Shown here one piece after another: positions 5,233 to 10,044 of a stretch of DNA of 10,044 bases. The stretch's first letter is position 1. Each line of letters begins with the position of its first letter. Source of the DNA: JAZDMK01 sp043800975. GTDB lineage: Bacteria; Bacteroidota; Bacteroidia; Bacteroidales; JAHJDW01. Both the position numbers and the translations under genes were made by a program. The stretch spans positions 1 to 10,044 of the forward strand of contig JAZDMK010000042.1 of assembly GCA_043800975.1 (NCBI GenBank). The letters run 5' to 3'. The notes beneath the pieces are model-generated. The model did not search any database. It had not been told where the DNA came from and saw only the letters and a program-made list of their open reading frames with translations.

Positions 5233-7536
5233 ATGTCCGGAGTGAATTTTATATATAATATCTCAGGACCCTCAGGAGAAAAAACGTGTTTTTTTCAGAG
5301 GGGGTACATGCTGAATCCGGCCTCCCGCGCAGAAAATCGCTTAAATTACTACCTTCACGGGCCTTTAGCACGCGCCGAGATCGGAAATATGAAGGTGCAG
5401 GGAATAGACCTTGCCTATACGATACAAGGATGGATCAAAGGGACAAATAGTGTTACTCTTGACAGTACGAGAGACATGGGGCAGGATAACTATAAAACAG
5501 GTACGCTGTTGGCGAACGCAAATGGGATAAATGGATGGATACCGAGCGATGTTTACTCTTATAATCTGAACTATTTTAACGGAGATTACAGTTCTATAAA
5601 AACATCAACATGGCAGGCGACAGATTTTTCCAGCCCCAAGCCGCTGTATAATGGCAACATCAATAGCATGATCACTTCGCTCAGATATGGCAACCAGAAA
5701 AGGCCACATTTGCAGCGATATGAATACGACCAGCTGAACAGATTGATGAAAATGGAAGTAGATACCTGCTCGACAATATTAACGGCTAACAGTTGGAACA
5801 ACAAGTATACGCTGACAGGATTTTATAACACATTTTCATACGATGCCGACGGAAATTTATTAACTTTGTTACGCAAAGGAAAACAATCGTTACCCGACAT
5901 GGACGAACTGGCTTATCACTATTACTCAGGGACCAACAAACTGGAATGGGTGGATGATGCGGTGACCTCCGGAAACTATCCGGAAGACATTGACGACCAG
6001 AGCTCGAACAACTATACATATGACGCGATAGGGCAACTGATACATGACGAGCAGGAGGAGATAGAGACTGTGGAGTGGAACATGTATGGCAAGGTGTCGA
6101 AGATCGTACGCAAGGTGAACAGCGTGAAACCACAGGTGGAATATGAATACAATGCGAACGGTGATTTGATATGCGGCATAGAAAAGCCCTACAACCATCT
6201 GAACGATGATATATACTGGACGAAGATATTCTATTCGCTGGATGCGATGGGGAACGTGATGGCCGAATACACCCGCAAGGAATACACCGGAGGTGGCGGC
6301 GAAGAGCAGGATGTGATTACACTGAGTAATTTCTCGATATACGGAAGCTCGCGGCTGGGCGTTCTGACGGTGGATAAACTGATAGATGATCTGAAATCGG
6401 GAATGAACGACACAGTGAAACGATACTGCGGTGCGAAGATGTATCAAATGGAAAATCATTTGGGTGACGTTTACGCGGTGGTATCAGACATAAGGGTTCC
6501 GACGGGCGGAACAGCGAGTGGCGAGAGCATGGTGATCAAATACTTAAAAGCGGAAGTGAAGAGTCTGAACGATTATTATCCTTACGGATCATTGAAACCC
6601 TCGCGCGGGCTGTACCCGGATGATTATGAATACGGGATGAACGGGCAGCGGAAGCTTGATAAGGCCGTGACCGGGAAGACGGGCGGATTGTATATTGCGA
6701 AGTATTGGATTTACAATAGCCAGACGGGTGTGAGGTGGAACAGGGATCCGAAGCCCACGGTTGGGGTGAGTGATTATGCTTGTTTTGGCGGGAATCCGAT
6801 TTTATTTAATGATATTTTGGGAGATAAAATTAGAGGGAAAGACGCTAAGGAATCAAAAAAGACTAAAGAAATGGTAGACGAAAGTTTAGAGAATGATAAA
6901 GATTTATGTTCATTTTTTCAATTAGATAATAAAGGGATATATTTTAAGCGTGTAGATGAGAATAAACTTAAATCTGTGTTGGAAAGCAAAGATAGTAAAG
7001 GCAATGATAAATATTCTCCACAACTAAAAGCTCAGACTTTGGCATATGCCAAAGTTATAAACAATCCAATATATACAATAGTAACTACATTTGATCCGGA
7101 TGTAATGCTTGGTAATAGTAAGGCCTTCGCTTCTTCTCCAAAAACAATTAATGTAACTATAGGATTAATTGGTTTTGATAAAGATAATATTTGTCCTACA
7201 GTTGGCACCTTTGTGCATGAAGTATTAGGTGAAGCTTATGGTATGATGAAAGCTGGGAAAGATCATGGGTATGATGCACAATATCTCAATAACCTTGAAA
7301 CTGAAATTACGAATAAGTACCTACCAGCAGAAAAAACTTATAAAGTAGACCAGGTAGAAACGATTAAACAAGATAAGGTTTATTCAAATCCTGTACTTCA
7401 AGCGCATTATTTATTTTGTATTCAAATGGAAAATTTATATAATTATCAAGTTTGCTCTCCTTTAAGAACTGAGAAACATTGGTTGACAAACGAAAGTAAA
7501 ATGAAGGCTGCAAATATACCGGATTGTTTAAAATAA
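5233..7536 (+). CDS. 5'-truncated Rhs/YD-repeat protein with C-terminal HExLGEA toxin-like domain (767 aa)
   Basis: Rhs proteins form a YD-repeat shell that encloses a variable C-terminal effector. Homology starts near residue 37 (LNYYLHGPLARAEIGN), deep inside a normal Rhs protein. The N-terminal export region and most repeats are therefore missing, and the first ~35 residues look like a new lead-in. YD-type repeats include YEYDQLNR (~163), FSYDADGNL (~202), YTYDAIGQL (~261) and YEYNANGDL (~303). The core continues with MENHLGDVYAVVSD (~405-418) and YYPYGSLKPSRG, then YGMNGQRK, YWIYNSQTGVRWNRDPKP (to 508) and NPILFNDILGDK (to 532). From ~533 the tail is AT-rich and variable. It contains H662-E663-V-L-G-E667-A and, later, IQMENLYNYQVCSPLRT (730-746), suggestive of a zinc-metalloprotease-like fold with Glu at the usual second His. 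The gene at 7552 is the candidate immunity partner. An in-frame stop at 5203-5205 limits the start. The toxin call is inference. Confidence 0.9.
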   Translation: MSGVNFIYNISGPSGEKTCFFQRGYMLNPASRAENRLNYYLHGPLARAEIGNMKVQGIDLAYTIQGWIKGTNSVTLDSTRDMGQDNYKTGTLLANANGINGWIPSDVYSYNLNYFNGDYSSIKTSTWQATDFSSPKPLYNGNINSMITSLRYGNQKRPHLQRYEYDQLNRLMKMEVDTCSTILTANSWNNKYTLTGFYNTFSYDADGNLLTLLRKGKQSLPDMDELAYHYYSGTNKLEWVDDAVTSGNYPEDIDDQSSNNYTYDAIGQLIHDEQEEIETVEWNMYGKVSKIVRKVNSVKPQVEYEYNANGDLICGIEKPYNHLNDDIYWTKIFYSLDAMGNVMAEYTRKEYTGGGGEEQDVITLSNFSIYGSSRLGVLTVDKLIDDLKSGMNDTVKRYCGAKMYQMENHLGDVYAVVSDIRVPTGGTASGESMVIKYLKAEVKSLNDYYPYGSLKPSRGLYPDDYEYGMNGQRKLDKAVTGKTGGLYIAKYWIYNSQTGVRWNRDPKPTVGVSDYACFGGNPILFNDILGDKIRGKDAKESKKTKEMVDESLENDKDLCSFFQLDNKGIYFKRVDENKLKSVLESKDSKGNDKYSPQLKAQTLAYAKVINNPIYTIVTTFDPDVMLGNSKAFASSPKTINVTIGLIGFDKDNICPTVGTFVHEVLGEAYGMMKAGKDHGYDAQYLNNLETEITNKYLPAEKTYKVDQVETIKQDKVYSNPVLQAHYLFCIQMENLYNYQVCSPLRTEKHWLTNESKMKAANIPDCLK
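5842..6835 (+). repeat. Rhs core direct repeat, copy 1
   Basis: This ~1-kb stretch of the Rhs core recurs at 8326-9316. Identity is high throughout and nearly complete over the last ~200 bp, for example around gcggaagcttgataaggccg and the WNRDP codons. Length differences are whole codons: two Gly codons near 6290 and one codon near 5965. The repeat ends at the GDKI(R/K)G codons, where the variable tails begin. Confidence 0.9.
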
Positions 7537-7551
7537 TAATTTAGTTAAAAT

Positions 7552-8070
7552 ATGAATAAAAGATTTTTAACAATAATTACTTGCTATGTAATGGCATTGC
7601 CATTAAAATTATCATGTCAAGAATTAAAAAATGATTCATGCAGTATTAAGATAGTTTATAAAAACTGTGAATATAAAAATGGATTGTTTTATGATTTGAG
7701 TTTCAAAAATGCATTTGATACTATTATGATTTCGTTAGTTTCTGCTGACACAATTGAAAGCATAACAGGTGTTAAGCCAATATGCAGTACATATATAAAT
7801 AGATGCAAGTTTGAAAGCGGTTTATTTAGATGTGTTGGAATTGAATGGCCATTTAAATTTGAAAGTAATGGAATGATTCCCTTAGATATGAATATACTGT
7901 TTGTTAAGCATTTTATTGATGCTAAATATAATCAAATATATTTTATTGAAGACTTGAAAATTTACGACGAATTTGGGAGTTTTATAAAGGGTTCTTTAAT
8001 TCTAAGAACCAAATTAAAAAAAAAGGAAATTAAAAAATTAAAAAGAAAGCTTTTATTAATGGGTAATTAG
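7552..8070 (+). CDS. Small exported protein, candidate immunity partner of the Rhs C-terminal domain (172 aa)
   Basis: The gene starts 15 bp after the Rhs stop codon and shares its AT-rich composition, the usual place and look of an immunity gene in a polymorphic-toxin locus. The N-terminus (MNKRFLTIITCYVMALPLKLSC) has a basic start and a hydrophobic core, consistent with a Sec signal peptide. The Cys at 22 is preceded by K-L-S rather than a proper lipobox, so a lipoprotein is possible but not well supported. The body is rich in aromatic residues (CEYKNGLFYDLSF, IEWPFKFESNG), with cysteines at 22, 30, 38, ~77, ~84 and ~93. Five of these would be exported and could form disulfides. The C-terminus is lysine-rich (KLKKKEIKKLKRK). 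I recognise no family. If it is an immunity protein, its export suggests the effector acts outside the cytoplasm. That is inference. Confidence 0.75.
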   Translation: MNKRFLTIITCYVMALPLKLSCQELKNDSCSIKIVYKNCEYKNGLFYDLSFKNAFDTIMISLVSADTIESITGVKPICSTYINRCKFESGLFRCVGIEWPFKFESNGMIPLDMNILFVKHFIDAKYNQIYFIEDLKIYDEFGSFIKGSLILRTKLKKKEIKKLKRKLLLMGN

Positions 8071-8322
8071 AGTATTTCTTACTGTGCACTGCACCGTCTA
8101 CAAGCATTCTATGAAAAAGGCACGAAAATTCGAACTTGAGTCTTGCAGACAAGCAGATAAATTTTGACCAGTAGTTCATTGAAAATCTGAAAACAACCGC
8201 GCCAAGGATGGAAGCGGCAGCCCACAGGCATACTATTGCGGATTTTGGATTGATGATTGCGGAATAGGCCGAGGACTATAGCGGACAGCCTGACCGCCGC
8301 AGGCGGGGCGCCCAAAACTACT
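8071..8322. other. Intergenic region with GC-rich element (8197-8317) before the second Rhs fragment
   Basis: The first ~125 bp show nothing recognisable. From ccgcgccaaggatggaagcgg (8197) to ggggcgcccaaaa (~8317) the composition turns GC-rich, except for a centre repeating 'ggattttggattgatgattgcgga'. A hairpin, ccgcc-gca-ggcgg, sits at 8294-8306. Terminal gcgcc (8199-8203) and ggcgc (8307-8311) are complementary. I have a memory of similar elements between genes in Bacteroidota genomes. It ends only a few bases before Rhs homology starts. Confidence 0.5.
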
Positions 8323-10044
8323 AATGATCCCGACGGAAAATTATTAACTTTGCAGCGCAACGGCAAACAGTCGCTTCCCAACATGGACAACCTCGCATAT
8401 AATTATTATTCCGGCACCAACAAGCTGGCATGGGTGGATGATGATCCCTCGTATAGCGGGAATTATGGTGAAGACATAGACGATCAGAGTTCGGGTAACT
8501 ACAAGTATGATGCGATTGGGCAGTTGTATTATGATTATATCGAAGAAATTGACAGCGTGGTGTGGAACCTGTATGGCAAGGTATCGAAGATAATACGCAG
8601 GGCCGGCAGCACCAAACCGCAGGTGGAATATGAATACAATGCGAACGGTGATTTGATAGAAGGAATAGAAAAGCCCTACAATCATCTGAACGATGATATA
8701 TACTGGACAAAGATTTTCTACTCGAACGATGCGATGGGAAATGTGATGGCTGAGTATACCCGCAAGGAATACACCGGAGGCGAAGAACAGGATGTGATTA
8801 CACTGAGTAATTTCCCGATATACGGCAGCTCGCGACTGGGTGTGCTGAATGTAGACAAGACCATAGATGTGCTGAAAGCCGGAATGAACGACACAGTGAA
8901 ACGATATTGCGGAGTGAAAATGTACCAGATGGAAAATCATCTGGGTGATGTGTACGCTGTGGTATCCGATATCAGGGTGTCGACGGGCGGAACAGCGAGC
9001 GGCGAAAGCACGTTGATCAAATACTTTAAAGCGGAAGTAAAAAGCATAAACGATTACTATCCATACGGATCTTTGAAACCCGCCCGCGGCTCCAACCCGG
9101 ATGATTACGAATACGGGATGAACGGACAGCGGAAGCTTGATAAGGCCGTGACCGGGAAAACGGGTGGGTTGTATATTGCGAAGTATTGGATATATAATAG
9201 CCAGACGGGTGTGAGGTGGAACCGGGATCCGAAGCCAATGACGGGGATAAGTGATTATGCTTGTTTTGGTGGGAATCCGATTATGTTTAATGATATTTTG
9301 GGAGATAAAATTAAAGGAGATACAAAGGAAGACGCTACCAAAACTAAAAATGAAATGGGTACTTCTATTGACAATGCAGACCCCGGGCAAGGTGGGAAAG
9401 GGCAAGCATTTGTTGATAAGTTCTTTACCGTGGATGAAAACAATTATGTTGTTTATAATGGAGCCAAAAATGATGAAATTCAGGCTTATTTTAAAGAAAA
9501 TGGATTTACAGATAAGCAGAAGGCGATTGTTGCTGGATACATTTATTTAGCTAAAACAGAAGCTATTGTTAATATTAGCTTTGATGATCATTCAAGAAGT
9601 GGTGTTGATGCTAGTACGTTAGAACAAAATAAGGTTACAATTAATATAGGATCTCCTGCTGGCAAAAATTATAAAGATTTCTCAGGAGCACAAAGACCTT
9701 TAACAAAAAACCAAATATTTGTTCACGAATTATTAGGTGAAGCTTTTGTTTATTGCCTTTTCCCAAATCATATGGTAGATTTTTGGAATTGGAAAAATGA
9801 AAATTTCGAATCCGCTACAGCTACCCTTAAGAACAACTTCATGCGCCAATCCGTTTTGCATGTAATTCAGGCTGAAAATTTAGTATTACAAAACCTAAGG
9901 GTTGGTATTGAGGATCATGAAATACAACTTAACTCCGCTGATAAATCCAAAGTTGGTTCTATACCTGATTTATTAAAAAGATATAGTAGTAATATTAATG
10001 CAGAGAGATCAAAATTATTTATTTTTCCTCCAACATGGCCAATT
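8323..10044 (+). pseudogene. Second Rhs fragment, start-less at its 5' edge, with a diverged HELLGEA tail; runs off the window
   Basis: A continuous + frame is open from 8257, just after an in-frame TGA at 8254, to the last base. It has no ATG before 8383. Rhs homology starts abruptly at 8326 (DPDGKLLTLQRNGKQSLPNMD), matching the middle of the first Rhs protein at residue ~204. It continues through YKYDAIGQL, VEYEYNANGDL, MENHLGDVYAVVSD, DYYPYGSLKPARG and YWIYNSQTGVRWNRDP to NDILGDKIKG. The tail from ~9305 differs strongly from the first Rhs tail but keeps FVHELLGEAF (9718-9747), IQAENLVLQNLRV (~9865) and SIPDLLKR (~9958). This is the usual form of a displaced 'orphan' Rhs-CT cassette: silent in place, but able to be recombined behind a full Rhs core. 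The frame is otherwise undamaged. Internal starts such as 8383 could give a protein, but no start signal supports one. Confidence 0.85.
8326..9316 (+). repeat. Rhs core direct repeat, copy 2
   Basis: This is the partner of 5842-6835, in the same orientation and about 2.5 kb downstream. Many differences are synonymous, so the core protein stays under constraint or is homogenised by recombination. Recombination between the copies would delete the first tail and its immunity candidate and put the second tail on the first core. Confidence 0.9.

Noticed and set aside
7552..7617. Lipoprotein signal in the candidate immunity protein
   Set aside because: The residues before Cys22 are K-L-S, with Lys at -3, which does not fit a normal lipobox. 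An ordinary signal peptide is the safer reading.
8344..9405. Long open frame on the minus strand opposite the second Rhs fragment
   Set aside because: It is a shadow of the Rhs codon pattern. A corresponding but shorter antisense frame exists opposite the first Rhs copy (5926-6459). The + frame shows clear Rhs homology and the antisense translation has no recognisable domain.

Overview
The window looks like an accessory region of a Bacteroidota chromosome, probably from the Sphingobacteria/Chitinophagia/Flavobacteria side. The evidence is protein families typical of that phylum (Rhs/YD-repeat proteins with a 'YYPYGSLKPSRG' core, and a 'GGISFY ... RTREN' protein), starts without Shine-Dalgarno sequences, A/T-rich leaders with possible TAnnTTTG-like -7 boxes, and short tandem 7-bp and 8-bp repeats between genes. 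No rRNA, tRNA or CRISPR array was seen.

Region 1 (1-2502) is a recombinase module on the + strand: a small unknown gene (149-412), a tyrosine recombinase with a full catalytic set (522-1508), and a second tyrosine recombinase (1576-2502) whose nucleophilic tyrosine position reads Phe. The small gene and the second recombinase share a diverged ~35-40 bp leader, and the gaps hold degenerate heptamer and octamer tandem repeats. Region 2 (2503-3393) is about 890 bp without a convincing gene, crowded with inverted repeats. They include two 28-bp palindromic sites in opposite orientation that resemble XerCD/dif sites. The recombinases and these sites may form one mobile unit, but its ends cannot be fixed here.

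Region 3 (3394-4996) holds three genes of unknown function: a 76-aa two-helix membrane protein (-), a 104-aa protein (+), and a 265-aa protein (-) of a family I recognise from Bacteroidota, which has a good intrinsic terminator. A homopolymer-rich stretch follows (5031-5217).

Region 4 (5233-10044) is an Rhs polymorphic-toxin cassette array. A 5'-truncated Rhs gene carries a C-terminal domain with an HEVLGEA motif. It is followed 15 bp later by a small exported protein that may be its immunity partner. After a GC-rich intergenic element comes a second, more severely truncated Rhs fragment with no start codon at its 5' edge. It repeats ~1 kb of the Rhs core and leads into a diverged version of the same toxin-like domain (HELLGEA), still open at the window end. 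Long near-identical core DNA followed by AT-rich variable tails is the usual arrangement for swapping toxin/immunity modules by homologous recombination.
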